A DNA stretch of 64,000 bases. Source: CABYIR01 sp038103905 (lineage in GTDB: Bacteria > Pseudomonadota > Alphaproteobacteria > Pelagibacterales > AG-422-B15). The stretch covers positions 9,529-73,528 of the forward strand of contig JAYNZW010000008.1 of the NCBI GenBank assembly GCA_038103905.1, read 5' to 3'. Below are positions 26,702-37,806 of the stretch, piece after piece; within the stretch, counting starts at the first letter, position 1, and the number at the start of each line of letters is the position of its first letter. The position numbers were made by a program, and so were the translations under genes. The notes below the pieces were generated by a model that was not told the DNA's origin, searched no databases, and saw only the letters and a list, made by a program, of their open reading frames with translations.

Positions 26702-27514
26702 ATGTCAGGTATCGATTTAAAAAATTCTAGGATTCTAATTACCAATGACGATGGGTTTTTTTCTCCTGGAATCCATCTCTTAAAATCGATAGTCGAAAAA
26801 TTCTCCAACGATGTTTGGATTGTTGCACCTGAGTTTGAAAAGAGTGGTGCTTCACACGCCTTATCTTTCATGTCTGATTTAAATTTAAAAAAACAGGAAG
26901 AAAAAGTGTTTTCAGTTAATGGAACTCCAGGTGATTGCGTTGCTATTGGTCTTGATCAGGTTTTAAAAGACAGGCGACCAGATATAATATTATCGGGTGT
27001 TAATAGTGGTTGCAATATAGGAGAGGACACTACTTATTCGGGTACAATCGCTGGGGCAATGGAGGGAATAATCAGAAAAGTTCCATCAATTTCAATAAGC
27101 CAGAACTATGAGTCAGGCAAAAAAAATCAAATTAAATGGGATGCGACAAATCATTTTCTGCCAGAAATTCTTGAAAAGATTTGTAAGACTGGCTGGACCG
27201 AAAATACATTTATAAATATTAATTTCCCATATTGTGAACCTAGTGACGTTAAAGGCATTGAAATCACTACGCAGGGAAACAGAGACTCTGACGATCTTAT
27301 TATTTATGAAAAAGAAAGAGATGTCTTTAGATTTGGGCTAAGAAGACGTGTGGAAGAACATGGCAATAAGCTAGGTTTAACCCAAAATAAAAGGGTGTCT
27401 GGATTTATGACAGATGTTGAGGCGATAGCAAATCTCTATGTGTCGATTACCCCAATGCATATTGATTTAACGCATGAAAGCTCACTTATAAGACTTAAAG
27501 AGGCTATAAATTAA
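26702..27514 (+). CDS. surE: 5'/3'-nucleotidase, survival protein SurE
   Basis: Metal-dependent phosphatase of 270 residues acting on nucleoside monophosphates. The metal site is in ILITNDDGFFSPGI near the N-terminus, and SGVNSGCNIGEDTTYSGTIAGA near residue 98 carries the second conserved loop. I chose the ATG at 26702 over the TTG at 26696, which would add only two residues. In many relatives a pcm gene and a peptidase gene follow surE; here yajC follows directly after 65 bases. Confidence 0.93.
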   Translation: MSGIDLKNSRILITNDDGFFSPGIHLLKSIVEKFSNDVWIVAPEFEKSGASHALSFMSDLNLKKQEEKVFSVNGTPGDCVAIGLDQVLKDRRPDIILSGVNSGCNIGEDTTYSGTIAGAMEGIIRKVPSISISQNYESGKKNQIKWDATNHFLPEILEKICKTGWTENTFININFPYCEPSDVKGIEITTQGNRDSDDLIIYEKERDVFRFGLRRRVEEHGNKLGLTQNKRVSGFMTDVEAIANLYVSITPMHIDLTHESSLIRLKEAIN

Positions 27515-27565
27515 TTATAATTATTTAGTTCAAAAAATTGATCTAAGTATGTATATTGCTTAAAA

Positions 27566-27574
27566 AAAAGGAGT
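27566..27574 (+). promoter_or_regulatory. Ribosome binding site deciding the yajC start
   Basis: AAAAAGGAG ends 6 bases before the ATG at 27580. It supports MEQLFVQ as the N-terminus of YajC rather than a TTG at 27556 further upstream. Confidence 0.65.
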
Positions 27575-27579
27575 TATTT

Positions 27580-27858
27580 ATGGAACAGCTATTTGTTCAG
27601 TTAATGCCATTGTTTTTAATCTTTGCTGTTTTTTATTTTCTTCTTATCAGACCTCAGCAAAGAAGAGTAAAAGAACACAAGGCTATGGTTGCTGCAATTC
27701 AAAGAGGCGACAAAATATTAACTTCTGGTGGCATGAAGGGAAAAGTTATTAGAGTAATTAATGACTTTGATATAGAAGTTGAAATTTCTCAGGGCGTTAA
27801 TGTCACCATTGTTAAATCTACCGTGTCTGAAGTAGAAACTGCACAGCCAGTAAAATAA
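27580..27858 (+). CDS. yajC: Preprotein translocase accessory subunit YajC
   Basis: A 92-residue single-span membrane protein. The hydrophobic segment (about residues 8-25) ends in FYFLLIRPQQRR, the family hallmark, followed by KILTSGGMKGKVI in the cytoplasmic beta domain. It associates with SecDF to assist the SecYEG channel. The start is fixed by a strong ribosome site just upstream. secD begins 8 bases after the stop. Confidence 0.95.
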   Translation: MEQLFVQLMPLFLIFAVFYFLLIRPQQRRVKEHKAMVAAIQRGDKILTSGGMKGKVIRVINDFDIEVEISQGVNVTIVKSTVSEVETAQPVK

Positions 27859-27866
27859 AATTATAA

Positions 27867-29474
27867 ATGCTCTATTTTTCTAGATCAAAAACAATATTAA
27901 TCTTTTTGACTATTGGAATAGGCCTTTTATTTGCATCACCAAATTTTTTCAGTAAAGAGTCATTAAAAAATTTTCCAAACTTTTTTCCAAGTAAACAGGT
28001 CAACTTAGGCTTAGATTTACAAGGTGGTTCGCATTTACTATTAGAGGTTGATACAGATGTAATTATAAATGAGCGTATTGATAATTTAACGTCTGATTTG
28101 AGAAAACTTTATAGGGAGGAAAGCCTAAAGATATCAAATATAAAAATAATTGATAGCTCACTCAAGTTTAAGTCAGCTTCTACTGCACAATCAATAATCA
28201 ATAAAATTAAAGACCTTTCTGTTACTGATTCTCAAAATTTGCTACAAGTTGGTTCCTCGTCAAACCTAATAGTGAGTGTGAATAATGATGACCATATAGA
28301 AATTTTATTTACGGATGAATATAAGAAACTTTTGACTATCAATGCTGTAAATCAATCATTAGAAATTGTAAGAAGAAGAATTGATGAATTAGGAACTCGA
28401 GAACCTACAATACAGAGACAGGGAACTTCAAGAATAATCATCCAAGTTCCTGGCTTGGAAGATCCTGATCAAATTAAATCACTACTGGGACAGACTGCTA
28501 AACTCACTTTTCAATTAGTTGACCAATCTGTTGTCTTTGATCCTGAGAAACCAGATAGAGCTCCTGTTGGCTCAGAAGTTTTACCTTCGGATGATAATCC
28601 AGATTATAAATACATCGTAAAAAAGAGAGTAATGGTCGGTGGAGAAAATTTAGTTGATGCACAACCAGGATTTGATCCACAAACTAATGAACCAATTGTA
28701 ACGTTTCGTTTTGATGGAATAGGAGCAAAAAAGTTTGGCAGAGTTACACAGCAAAACGTTGGAAAGCCTTTCGCTATAATACTTGATGATAGAGTAGTAA
28801 GTGCCCCAGTTATTAGAGACGCAATCTTAGGAGGTTCGGGGCAAATATCGGGCGGATTCACTTCTGATGAAGCAAATGAATTAGCAATATTACTTAGAGC
28901 TGGAGCACTTCCTGCTCCACTAATCATATTAGAAGAACGTTCTGTTGGTCCAGACTTAGGAGCTGACTCTATAAATGCTGGAAAAATTGCAGCTATAATT
29001 GGATTTGTCGCAGTTATTTTATTTATGCTCTTCATTTATCGAACCTTTGGTTTCTTTGCTGACGTAGCTCTTATTATAAATTTATTATTAGTATTAGGCG
29101 TTCTTACGATGTTTCAGGCAACTTTAACGTTACCTGGCATAGCAGGAATCATTCTTACTATTGGTATGGCGGTTGATGCCAATGTTCTTATTTTTGAAAG
29201 AGTAAAAGAAGAATTAAGAAATGGAAGTTCTATGATAAATTCAATAGATAATGGTTATAAGAGAGCATTATCGACAATATTGGATGCTAATATAACAACT
29301 TTAATTGCAGCAATAATTTTATTTTTTATGGCTTCTGGACCTGTTCGAGGATTTTCAATAACCCTTGCAATTGGAATTTTTACATCAGTATTTACAGCTT
29401 TTACAGTCACAAGATATTTTATTTCTCTCAGAGTTAGAAAAATGAGATCAGAAAGTGTTGGATTAAAAATATGA
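27867..29474 (+). CDS. secD: Protein translocase subunit SecD
   Basis: A 535-residue RND-family membrane protein. The first hydrophobic segment is followed by the D1 motif LGLDLQGGSHLLLEVD (about residue 48). A large periplasmic P1 domain follows, then five C-terminal membrane segments with GMAVDANVLIFERVKEE (about residue 432), which carries the proton-relay Asp. It uses the proton motive force to pull exported proteins across the membrane with SecF. Overlaps secF by 4 bases. Confidence 0.97.
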   Translation: MLYFSRSKTILIFLTIGIGLLFASPNFFSKESLKNFPNFFPSKQVNLGLDLQGGSHLLLEVDTDVIINERIDNLTSDLRKLYREESLKISNIKIIDSSLKFKSASTAQSIINKIKDLSVTDSQNLLQVGSSSNLIVSVNNDDHIEILFTDEYKKLLTINAVNQSLEIVRRRIDELGTREPTIQRQGTSRIIIQVPGLEDPDQIKSLLGQTAKLTFQLVDQSVVFDPEKPDRAPVGSEVLPSDDNPDYKYIVKKRVMVGGENLVDAQPGFDPQTNEPIVTFRFDGIGAKKFGRVTQQNVGKPFAIILDDRVVSAPVIRDAILGGSGQISGGFTSDEANELAILLRAGALPAPLIILEERSVGPDLGADSINAGKIAAIIGFVAVILFMLFIYRTFGFFADVALIINLLLVLGVLTMFQATLTLPGIAGIILTIGMAVDANVLIFERVKEELRNGSSMINSIDNGYKRALSTILDANITTLIAAIILFFMASGPVRGFSITLAIGIFTSVFTAFTVTRYFISLRVRKMRSESVGLKI

Positions 29475-30403
29475 ATTTAGATTTTAGTTCAAAAAATATA
29501 TCGTTTTTAAAAGTTCATATAATTGGATTTGTACTTTCATCAATATTGATTGTAGGGTCCATAATTTCATTTTTATCATTTGGATTGAATTTTGGGATTG
29601 ATTTTAAGGGTGGAACTCTTATTGAGATTGAGACAAAAGAGGATATTGATATTTCGCAAATAAGAAACGCACTAAATAACTTGTCGCTAGGAGATATTCA
29701 GATCCAAGAATTTGGATCTAAAAATGATATTTTAATACGGATCGAACAACAATCGGGTGGAGACAAAATTCAACAAAATGTGGTTGAAATTGTAAAATCC
29801 AAATTAGACAACGATTTAGATTCTGCTGTAAATTACCGAAGAACAGAGGTAGTTGGACCTAAAGTTAGCGGCGAACTAATACAAGCTGGAACTTTAGCAA
29901 TCACTTTAGCTGTATTTGCAATGTTGCTGTATATCTGGTTCAGATTTGAATGGCAATTTTCATTAGGTGCCGTATTAGCATTAATCCATGATGTAATTCT
30001 TACTATTGGCATTTTTTGTATTACACAATTAGAATTTAATCTTCCAATCATTGCCGCAATATTGACTATTGTTGGCTATTCAATGAATGATACTGTTGTA
30101 GTTTACGATAGAGTCAGAGAAAATTTAAGAAAACATAGATCACTTATAATTGAAAAGTTATTAGATTTATCAATCAATGAAACGTTATCTCGAACAATCA
30201 TAACATCAATCACTACTTTACTAGCTCTTTTATCTCTTTACATTTTTGGTGGGTCAGTAATTAAAGGCTTTACTTTTGCAATGATTTGGGGAGTCCTTGT
30301 GGGAACATACTCATCAATTTTTGTTGCCGCGCCCTTGCTCAAATATCTAGATGTGAAAAGGGACTGGACAAGCACATCAGCAGTTGATTCGACTAGAAAA
30401 TAG
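29471..30403 (+). CDS. secF: Protein translocase subunit SecF
   Basis: A 310-residue partner of SecD. FGIDFKGGTLIEIE (about residue 40) is the D1-like motif, and VGYSMNDTVVVYDRVREN (about residue 200) is the conserved D4 segment in the membrane domain. It starts inside the secD stop (ATGA) and ends directly against the convergent membrane-protein gene. Confidence 0.97.
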   Translation: MNLDFSSKNISFLKVHIIGFVLSSILIVGSIISFLSFGLNFGIDFKGGTLIEIETKEDIDISQIRNALNNLSLGDIQIQEFGSKNDILIRIEQQSGGDKIQQNVVEIVKSKLDNDLDSAVNYRRTEVVGPKVSGELIQAGTLAITLAVFAMLLYIWFRFEWQFSLGAVLALIHDVILTIGIFCITQLEFNLPIIAAILTIVGYSMNDTVVVYDRVRENLRKHRSLIIEKLLDLSINETLSRTIITSITTLLALLSLYIFGGSVIKGFTFAMIWGVLVGTYSSIFVAAPLLKYLDVKRDWTSTSAVDSTRK

Positions 30404-31015
30404 CTAGGCTAAATTCTGTGCTGCAACCATTGCTAACAACATTGGTATTGATAGCATTGTATTAGTTCTAGAAAAGAGCATTGCTGTTCTTGCAGATTTA
30501 GCTTTTGTTTCAGCATCAGCCTCAACAATACCAAGAGCTTTTTTCTGATTTGGCCAAATTACCATCCATACATTATAAGCCATAATAAGCGCTAGCCACA
30601 TTCCAATTCCAATTGTAAGTGCTCTTGGATCATTGAAATTTGGTATTGTCAAAAGAAGCGCATTTATAGCTCCAGAGTGACCATAGTAAAGGGCTAAAGT
30701 AATTAATCCAGTAATCACTGTGGCAAGTGCAGCCCATCTAAACCAAAACAACGCAGCAGGAGCAATAACTTTTCCAATAGCAGGCTTTTGATCATCGGGA
30801 ATATTCGGCATATTAGGAATTTGAACAAAATTGAAATACCAAAGAAGACCAATCCACATAACTCCAACAACAACATGTAAATATCTAAAAATCGTTTGCC
30901 AAAAAATTAGATCAAAAGATAAATCATATGCTCTGAACATTATGATGAGCAATATCAACAGTAGTACTGTTCCAGCGATGATTGTTTTATTGAGTGATTG
31001 CAGAATACTTGCCAT
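30404..31015 (-). CDS. PuuD/urate-oxidase-N-like integral membrane protein
   Basis: A 203-residue protein with about five hydrophobic segments. The segment IFRYLHVVVGVMWIGLLWYFNFVQIPNM, with its His and aromatic cluster, resembles the N-terminal membrane domain of the PuuD (urate hydroxylase) family, in which a membrane domain precedes a cytochrome c domain. No CxxCH heme motif is present, so this would be the membrane domain alone. Such short versions are often annotated only as membrane proteins. Function unknown; a heme- or redox-related role is possible from the conserved histidine. It ends tail-to-tail with secF without a gap. Confidence 0.6.
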   Translation of the reverse strand: MASILQSLNKTIIAGTVLLLILLIIMFRAYDLSFDLIFWQTIFRYLHVVVGVMWIGLLWYFNFVQIPNMPNIPDDQKPAIGKVIAPAALFWFRWAALATVITGLITLALYYGHSGAINALLLTIPNFNDPRALTIGIGMWLALIMAYNVWMVIWPNQKKALGIVEADAETKAKSARTAMLFSRTNTMLSIPMLLAMVAAQNLA

Positions 31016-31071
31016 TTTTTTTCCTCTAAATTTATTTACGAATCTATTTGTATCAAAAAAAATTACAAAAA

Positions 31072-33894
31072 TTAAACTAAATTTTTTAAATATTGGCCTG
31101 TATAGCTTTTTTTATTCTTTTTAAGTGTTTCAGGTGTTCCACAGCCTATTATTTCACCTCCGCCATCTCCTCCTTCTGGGCCTAAATCAATTAACCAGTC
31201 GGCAGTTTTAATGACATCAAGATTATGCTCAATAACAACAATCGTATTTCCCTGTTCAACTAATATTTGTAAAACCTCTAAAAGTTTTTTTATATCATGG
31301 ATATGTAATCCAGTTGTAGGTTCATCTAGAATATACAAAGTCTGGCCAGTTGCTCTTTTTGAAAGTTCTTTTGATAGTTTAATTCTTTGGGCTTCTCCAC
31401 CTGATAAGGTTGTAGCTTGTTGTCCAATTTTGATATATCCAAGTCCGACGCTGTGTAACGTGCTAAGCTTATTTTTAATTAATGGTATAGGATCAAAAAA
31501 TTTCAAACCTTCATCAACAGTCATATTTAAAATATCAGAAATATTTTTATCTTTGTATTTAATTTCAAGGGTCTCACGGTTATACCTTTTACCCTCGCAT
31601 TCGTCACAAGTTACATAAACATCAGGTAAAAAATGCATTTCAATTTTAATGACACCATCTCCTTCACAAGCTTCACATCTACCACCTCTTACATTAAACG
31701 AAAATCTGCCAGCTTTATATCCTCTTGCTTTTGACTCTGGCAGGCCTGCAAACCAATCTCTAATAAATGTAAAAGCTCCTGTATATGTTGCGGGATTTGA
31801 CCTTGGTGTTCTACCAATAGGTGATTGATCAATATCTATTATCTTGTCTATGTTATTAATTCCTTCAACTGACTTAAAGGAAGATGGATTAGTATTTGAG
31901 CCATTCAACTCTTTCGCGATTGCTTTATAGAGTGTATTGATTGTCAATGTTGATTTTCCACTTCCAGAAACGCCAGTTATACATGTGAGAGTTCCTAGGG
32001 GTATTTCACAGTCAACATTTTTAAGATTATTTCCTGATGCGCCTTTAATATAAATTTTCTTGTCATCTTTTGCTTTTCGTCTTTTTATTGGTACTTCGAT
32101 CATCATTTTTCTTGATAAATATTGACCAGTTAAACTTTTTTTATTCTTCATGATTTCTTTTGCTGTTCCACTTGCAGTTACATGACCTCCATTGACTCCA
32201 GCTTCTGGCCCTAGATCAATTATATGATCAGCATTAATCATCGCCTCTTCATCGTGTTCAACAACAATTACAGTATTTCCAAGGTTCCGAAGCCTCTTAA
32301 GGGTTTCAAGTAGCCTAGCATTATCTCTTTGATGTAATCCAATCGAAGGTTCATCGAGTACATATAATACACCTGTAAGACCAGAACCAATTTGAGAAGC
32401 CAATCTTATTCTTTGAGACTCTCCACCTGAAAGAGTCCCAGAGTTTCTAGATAAAGTAAGATACTCTAGACCTACATTGTTTAAAAAATTTATTCGCTCA
32501 TTTAATTCTTTCAATATCCTATATGAAATTTCAATTTCTTTTTTTGAGAGATTTTTCTCAAGCTTTTGAAACCAAACGAGAGATTCCTTGATAGACTTCT
32601 GACACAACTGACCAATATGTAGGCCATTGATTTTTACAGCTAGGGCCTCTTTTTTGAGTCTAAATCCATCACATTCATGACAACTGCTTTCAGTTTGATA
32701 TTTTTCAATATTTGATCTCATCCAATCACTTTCAGTCTCTAAATACCTTCTTTCTAGATTGTTAACAACACCTTCAAACTCCCTATAATAAGTATATCCG
32801 TCGTCGTACTTAAATTTAACTTCATCTTCAGAACCGTAGAGAATGATGTCTTGAATTTTTTTAGAAAGTTTTTTCCATGGGGTATCAAGAGAAAATTTGA
32901 AATGTTTAGATATGCTCTCACACACTTGTCTATAATAGCTAGAAGTTGCAATTGGCCATGGAGCAATAGCTCCTTCATTTATTGAGAGATTTCTATTTGG
33001 TACAACGAGTTTTGTATCAATTGATAAATCAGTACCTATACCGTCGCACTCAGGACAAGCACCATAAGGATTGTTGAATGAAAATAAACGTGGCTCAATT
33101 TCTTCTATTGTAAAACCTGAAACTGGACAGGCAAATTTAGAAGAAAATATTTCTTCCTTTGGATCTTTACTATTTTGTTCATAATCCTCGATTATTACGA
33201 TTCCATCCGCAATATTTAATGCAGTTTCAATACTATCGGCCAACCTATTTCCAAGATCACTTGAAAGTGAAATTCTATCTACAACAACAGATATGTCGTG
33301 CTTCTTCTTTTTATCTAAAATTGGAAGGGCATCAAACTCAAATTGATCACCGTCAATTTTTACTCTTTGAAATCCTTTTTTTTGGAGTTCAGATAATTCT
33401 TTTTTGTATTCACCTTTCCTTCCCCTTACAATTGGCGCTAATATTAATAACTTCGATCCATCAGGTCTTGATCTGATTCTGTCCACCATTTGAGAAACAG
33501 TTTGACTTTTTATTGGTAGTCCAGTTGATGGCGAATAAGGTATTCCAATTCTTGCATACAATAAACGAAGATAGTCGTATATTTCAGTAACAGTTCCAAC
33601 AGTTGATCTTGGGTTTTTTGATGTAGTTTTTTGTTCAATTGAAATTGCTGGACTCAAACCTTCAATTAAATCAACATCAGGTTTTTGCATCATCTGAAGA
33701 AATTGTCTGGCGTAAGCAGACAGACTTTCAACATATCTTCTTTGTCCTTCAGCATAAATTGTATCAAAGGCTAGAGATGATTTTCCTGAACCAGACAGCC
33801 CTGTAATAATTGTAAGCTTGTCCCTTGGTATCTTAACATTTATATTCTTTAAATTGTGCTCACGCGCACCCTGAATGGAAATATTTTTATTCAT
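31072..33894 (-). CDS. uvrA: Excinuclease ABC subunit A
   Basis: A 940-residue DNA damage sensor with two ABC ATPase modules. Walker A motifs are [12 protein letters not shown] near residue 33 and [10 protein letters not shown] near 640; signatures are [14 protein letters not shown] and [14 protein letters not shown]. The second zinc module is complete (CEACEGDGV ... CDECEG). The first reads ACPVSGF ... GACPECDG, so one expected Cys is Ser. It recognises bulky lesions with UvrB. It reads divergently from ssb across 110 bases; I saw no clear LexA box there. Confidence 0.97.
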   Translation of the reverse strand: MNKNISIQGAREHNLKNINVKIPRDKLTIITGLSGSGKSSLAFDTIYAEGQRRYVESLSAYARQFLQMMQKPDVDLIEGLSPAISIEQKTTSKNPRSTVGTVTEIYDYLRLLYARIGIPYSPSTGLPIKSQTVSQMVDRIRSRPDGSKLLILAPIVRGRKGEYKKELSELQKKGFQRVKIDGDQFEFDALPILDKKKKHDISVVVDRISLSSDLGNRLADSIETALNIADGIVIIEDYEQNSKDPKEEIFSSKFACPVSGFTIEEIEPRLFSFNNPYGACPECDGIGTDLSIDTKLVVPNRNLSINEGAIAPWPIATSSYYRQVCESISKHFKFSLDTPWKKLSKKIQDIILYGSEDEVKFKYDDGYTYYREFEGVVNNLERRYLETESDWMRSNIEKYQTESSCHECDGFRLKKEALAVKINGLHIGQLCQKSIKESLVWFQKLEKNLSKKEIEISYRILKELNERINFLNNVGLEYLTLSRNSGTLSGGESQRIRLASQIGSGLTGVLYVLDEPSIGLHQRDNARLLETLKRLRNLGNTVIVVEHDEEAMINADHIIDLGPEAGVNGGHVTASGTAKEIMKNKKSLTGQYLSRKMMIEVPIKRRKAKDDKKIYIKGASGNNLKNVDCEIPLGTLTCITGVSGSGKSTLTINTLYKAIAKELNGSNTNPSSFKSVEGINNIDKIIDIDQSPIGRTPRSNPATYTGAFTFIRDWFAGLPESKARGYKAGRFSFNVRGGRCEACEGDGVIKIEMHFLPDVYVTCDECEGKRYNRETLEIKYKDKNISDILNMTVDEGLKFFDPIPLIKNKLSTLHSVGLGYIKIGQQATTLSGGEAQRIKLSKELSKRATGQTLYILDEPTTGLHIHDIKKLLEVLQILVEQGNTIVVIEHNLDVIKTADWLIDLGPEGGDGGGEIIGCGTPETLKKNKKSYTGQYLKNLV

Positions 33895-34004
33895 CTCAAT
33901 AGTATAATTAGTTTGATTTATTAAGAGTTAAAGATAGTTGTGAATAAAATAAATATCTTTGTTTTTTTGTATACACCAAGATATTAAATAGTTAATTTAT
34001 ACAC

Positions 34005-34472
34005 ATGGCATCAAGTTTAAATAAAGTAATGCTGATTGGCAATTTAGGAGCCGATCCAATTATCAGGCAAACTCAAGACGGAAAAAAATTAGCTCAATTA
34101 AGCCTGGCTACCTCTGAGTCATGGAAAGATAAAAATACAGGAGAGAGACGAGATAAGACCCAGTGGCATAGAATTGTCATATTTAACGATGGTTTAGCCG
34201 GTGTTGTTGAGAATTATCTTAAAAAAGGATCTAAAATCTACATTGAGGGACAATTACAAACTAGAAAATTTACCGATAATAATGGAGTTGAAAAATATAC
34301 AACTGAGGTTGTTTTGGCAAATTATAACGGTACTTTAACTATGCTTGACAGCAGAGGTGGGTCGAATGATTTTACCAACGATACATCCTCTCAGATTGAC
34401 CAGGATATGGGACAAGATAATAATTTTTCTTCATCTGATGATCTTGATATTGATGATGAAATACCCTTTTAA
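34005..34472 (+). CDS. ssb: Single-stranded DNA-binding protein
   Basis: A 155-residue protein with an N-terminal OB fold (about residues 1-110: NKVMLIGNLGADPIIR, WHRIVIFND, KGSKIYIEGQLQTRKF) and a flexible acidic tail ending in DDEIPF, the partner-binding tip. It coats single-stranded DNA in replication and repair. The uvrA/ssb divergent pair followed by gyrA is common in alphaproteobacteria. Confidence 0.96.
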   Translation: MASSLNKVMLIGNLGADPIIRQTQDGKKLAQLSLATSESWKDKNTGERRDKTQWHRIVIFNDGLAGVVENYLKKGSKIYIEGQLQTRKFTDNNGVEKYTTEVVLANYNGTLTMLDSRGGSNDFTNDTSSQIDQDMGQDNNFSSSDDLDIDDEIPF

Positions 34473-34583
34473 AATGGCTTAATTTTCATTTTTCTGCTAT
34501 AATTCATTAAATTATTAACTATTGAAAGTGCTGCATATTTGGCTGTTTTTAGCTAATTATTAACCATTATTTAGAGCTTAGAA

Positions 34584-37280
34584 TTGACTGATTCAAACGA
34601 TCAAAATACTAAAAGTGTAACTGAAGAATATACATCAATCTCACCTATTCCGATTGATGATGAAATGCAGAAATCTTATCTAGATTACGCTATGAGCGTA
34701 ATTGTGAGTAGAGCTTTGCCTGATGTAAGAGATGGACTAAAGCCCGTTCATAGAAGAATTCTTTATGCAATGCATGAAGCGGGATATGAGTGGAATAAGC
34801 AGCACAGAAAAAGTGCCAGGGTTGTCGGTGACGTAATAGGTAAATATCATCCGCATGGCGATCAAGCTGTTTATGATGCACTCGTTAGATTAGCACAAGA
34901 TTTTTCAATGAGAGTCCCTTTGCTTGATGGCCAAGGTAATTTTGGGTCTATGGATGGTGATCGTGCTGCCGCAATGAGATATACTGAGGTTCGCATGGCA
35001 AAAATATCTAAATTTTTGCTTGAGGATATTGAAAAAAATACAGTTGAGTACAGACCTAATTATGACGAAAGCGAAAGTGAGCCAATAGTACTTCCTGCAA
35101 AATATCCAAACTTACTTGTAAATGGCGCTGGTGGAATTGCTGTTGGGATGGCAACAAATATATTGCCACATAATCTTGGCGAAGTAATTGATGCATGTAT
35201 TGCTTTTATTGATGATCAAGAAATTTCATTTGATCAAATTAATGAAATCATAAAAGGTCCAGATTTTCCTACTGGAGGAAAAATTGTTGGCACAAAGGGA
35301 ATAAAAGACTCTCAGATGAGTGGAAGAGGCTCAATTATAGTTCAGGCAAAATCAGAATTTGAAGAATTTAAAAATGACCGTGAAGCAATTATTTTTTCTG
35401 AGTTGCCATATCAGGTTAATAAATCAACACTTATTGAAAAAATTGCAGAACTAGTGAGAGATAAAAAAATTGAAGGTATCAGTGATCTAAGAGATGAATC
35501 AGATCGACAGGGTGTAAGGGTAGTCGTTGAATTAAAGAAAGGTGTCATTGCACAAGTAATTTTAAATAAATTATATAAGTTTACGCCACTACAAAGCTCT
35601 TATGGAGTAAATGCTCTAGCTCTTAACGATCAAAAACCTGAACTGATGAATATTAAGGATTTCTTAAGACATTTTATAAATCACCGAGAAGAAATTATCT
35701 CTCTAAGAACTAGATTTGATTTAAATAAAGCAAGAGACCGTGCTCATGTTTTAACTGGCTTAGCAATTGCTATATCAAATGTAGATAAAGTAATAGAAAT
35801 TATAAAAAATTCTAAAGATCCTAGTTCTGCTAAAATGGAACTCCTAAAAACAAAATGGAAAAGCGCAGATGTAAAAGATATACTTGAGTTAATAGATGAT
35901 CCCAGACAAATTAAAAATGATAAAGATATATATCTTACTGAAGATCAAGCTAAATCTATTTTAGAGTTAAGGCTACAAAGATTAACAGCTCTTGGAAAAG
36001 GCGAGTTACAAGAAGAATTAAAGTCGTTATCAAGCAATATAAATGAATATCTCTCAATCTTGAGAGATAAGAACAAATTACAATCTGTAATAAAAGACGA
36101 GCTTAATTTTGTTAAAGGGGAATTTTCATCTCCTAGAAAAACTGAAATTACTGAACATGAGGCCTCAGATATAGATCAGGAAGATTTAGTTCAAAGGAGT
36201 GACATGGTTATTAGTATTACTAATTCTGGTTATGTGAAAAGAGTTCCGCTTGAAATGTATCGAGCACAAAAGAGAGGCGGCAAAGGAAGAGCGGGAATGA
36301 AAACTAATGATGAAGACTTTGTCACTCAAGTGTTTACTGCTAGCACACATGACAATATGCTATTTTTTTCTTCAAGTGGTTTGGTTTATAAGCTTAAAAC
36401 TTGGAAAATTCCGGAGTCATCGCCCACAGCTAAAGGCAAGGCAATAATAAACTTACTAAATCTTAAACAAGACGATCAGTTATCTAGTATATTAGTGATG
36501 CCAGAAAATAAAGCATCTGAGGATAGTTATTTAATCTTTGCTACAGCTGATGGAAGCATAAGAAAAAATAGTATAGATGATTTTAAAAATATCCAAGCAA
36601 ATGGAAAAATTGCCATGAAGCTATCTGATTCAAATAAGATTGTTGGAGTAAGAATATGCACAGATAATGATGATGTTTTACTTTCTACTAAAGATGGAAA
36701 ATGCATTAGAACTCCAGTTTCTAAATTAAGAACTACGAAAAGTCGAAACTCCGTTGGAGTAAGAGGAATAAAGTTATCAAAAAATGACTCAATAATTTCA
36801 CTTTCAATATTGTCTCATTTGGAAGTTAGTACAGCTGAAGCCAAAGCATATCTCAAAATGAGTAAAATAAATAAAGAAAATAATGAAGATATTGAAGATG
36901 AAAATAATAGTGAAGAAACTGAAGACATTACAATTTCTGATGACCGTTTTCAGGAGTTAAAAGCTTGTGAACAATTTATTCTTACGGTGACAGAAAATGG
37001 CTTTGGAAAAAGAACATCATCTTATCAATTTAGAGTAACTAATAGAGGTGGCTCCGGAATAATGTGTATTACCACTTCGTCAAGAAATGGAAATGTTTTA
37101 GCATCTTTTCCAGTAGGCCATGATGACGATATAATGCTAATTACAAAATCTGGACAATTAATTAGATGCCCTGTCATGGATATACGCGTTGCTGGTAGAA
37201 ATACCCAAGGAGTAAGCATATTCAAAACATCTGACAGTGAAAAAGTTGTTTCAGCATCAAGAGTTGAAATAGAAAATTAA
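34584..37280 (+). CDS. gyrA: DNA gyrase subunit A
   Basis: An 898-residue type II topoisomerase subunit. The catalytic Tyr is in [11 protein letters not shown] (about residue 134). The GyrA box [10 protein letters not shown] near residue 565 marks it as gyrase rather than ParC. Beta-pinwheel blades fill the C-terminal third, interrupted by an acidic insert rich in Glu and Asn (about 765-790). The quinolone-region motif reads [10 protein letters not shown], with Gln at the position of E. coli Ser83. The start is a TTG at 34584; no nearer ATG keeps the N-terminal domain complete. The partner gyrB is not in the window. Confidence 0.96.
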   Translation: MTDSNDQNTKSVTEEYTSISPIPIDDEMQKSYLDYAMSVIVSRALPDVRDGLKPVHRRILYAMHEAGYEWNKQHRKSARVVGDVIGKYHPHGDQAVYDALVRLAQDFSMRVPLLDGQGNFGSMDGDRAAAMRYTEVRMAKISKFLLEDIEKNTVEYRPNYDESESEPIVLPAKYPNLLVNGAGGIAVGMATNILPHNLGEVIDACIAFIDDQEISFDQINEIIKGPDFPTGGKIVGTKGIKDSQMSGRGSIIVQAKSEFEEFKNDREAIIFSELPYQVNKSTLIEKIAELVRDKKIEGISDLRDESDRQGVRVVVELKKGVIAQVILNKLYKFTPLQSSYGVNALALNDQKPELMNIKDFLRHFINHREEIISLRTRFDLNKARDRAHVLTGLAIAISNVDKVIEIIKNSKDPSSAKMELLKTKWKSADVKDILELIDDPRQIKNDKDIYLTEDQAKSILELRLQRLTALGKGELQEELKSLSSNINEYLSILRDKNKLQSVIKDELNFVKGEFSSPRKTEITEHEASDIDQEDLVQRSDMVISITNSGYVKRVPLEMYRAQKRGGKGRAGMKTNDEDFVTQVFTASTHDNMLFFSSSGLVYKLKTWKIPESSPTAKGKAIINLLNLKQDDQLSSILVMPENKASEDSYLIFATADGSIRKNSIDDFKNIQANGKIAMKLSDSNKIVGVRICTDNDDVLLSTKDGKCIRTPVSKLRTTKSRNSVGVRGIKLSKNDSIISLSILSHLEVSTAEAKAYLKMSKINKENNEDIEDENNSEETEDITISDDRFQELKACEQFILTVTENGFGKRTSSYQFRVTNRGGSGIMCITTSSRNGNVLASFPVGHDDDIMLITKSGQLIRCPVMDIRVAGRNTQGVSIFKTSDSEKVVSASRVEIEN

Positions 37281-37318
37281 TTGGTAGAGGATTGATTATA
37301 TTCAATATATAATTCTAT

Positions 37319-37801
37319 ATGGAAAAAATTGGCGTATATCCTGGAAGCTTTGATCCAATTCATAAAGGGCATATTGATGTTGTGAATAGAGCTCTACGAT
37401 TTGTTGATAAACTATATATTGCTGTAGCAGATAGTCCTCATAAAAATCCCTTGTTCACTCTCAACGAACGTAAAGATATGATTGATAATGAATTTTCCAA
37501 AAGTAGTTCTATAGAAGTGGTAGCTTTTGATAATCTTCTGGTTGAATTTGCTAAATCACTAAATGCAAAAGTTATTGTTAGAGGCCTTAGAGTTGTTTCA
37601 GATTTTGAATATGAATTTCAAATGGTAGGTATGAATCGTCAATTAAATTCTGAAATTGAAACAGTTTTTTTAATGGCAGATGCTCAAAGACAGTCAATAT
37701 CATCAAACTTTATAAGAGATATAGCAAGATTAGACGGAGATATATCAAATTTTACAACAGACTATGTTTCCAGCAAATTAAAAGAAAAATTTAATAATTA
37801 A
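37319..37801 (+). CDS. coaD: Phosphopantetheine adenylyltransferase
   Basis: A 160-residue nucleotidyltransferase for the penultimate step of coenzyme A synthesis. The HxGH-type motif is in YPGSFDPIHKGHIDV at the N-terminus, and the C-terminal QSISSNFIRDIARL matches the ISSTxVR motif. First of a run coaD-cyclophilin-queA-tgt with gaps of a few bases. Confidence 0.96.
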   Translation: MEKIGVYPGSFDPIHKGHIDVVNRALRFVDKLYIAVADSPHKNPLFTLNERKDMIDNEFSKSSSIEVVAFDNLLVEFAKSLNAKVIVRGLRVVSDFEYEFQMVGMNRQLNSEIETVFLMADAQRQSISSNFIRDIARLDGDISNFTTDYVSSKLKEKFNN

Positions 37802-37806
37802 CTTTG

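Noticed and set aside
28604..29035. 143-codon open frame on the minus strand inside secD
   Set aside because: Antisense shadow of a clearly conserved SecD region; Ser/Pro-rich translation without family features.
31211..31618. 135-codon open frame on the plus strand inside uvrA
   Set aside because: It lies wholly antisense to the ATPase and zinc motifs of uvrA, and its translation has no recognisable domain.
33895..34004. Possible SOS (LexA) box between uvrA and ssb
   Set aside because: Neither CTGT-N8-ACAG nor GTTC-N7-GTTC is present on reading both strands.
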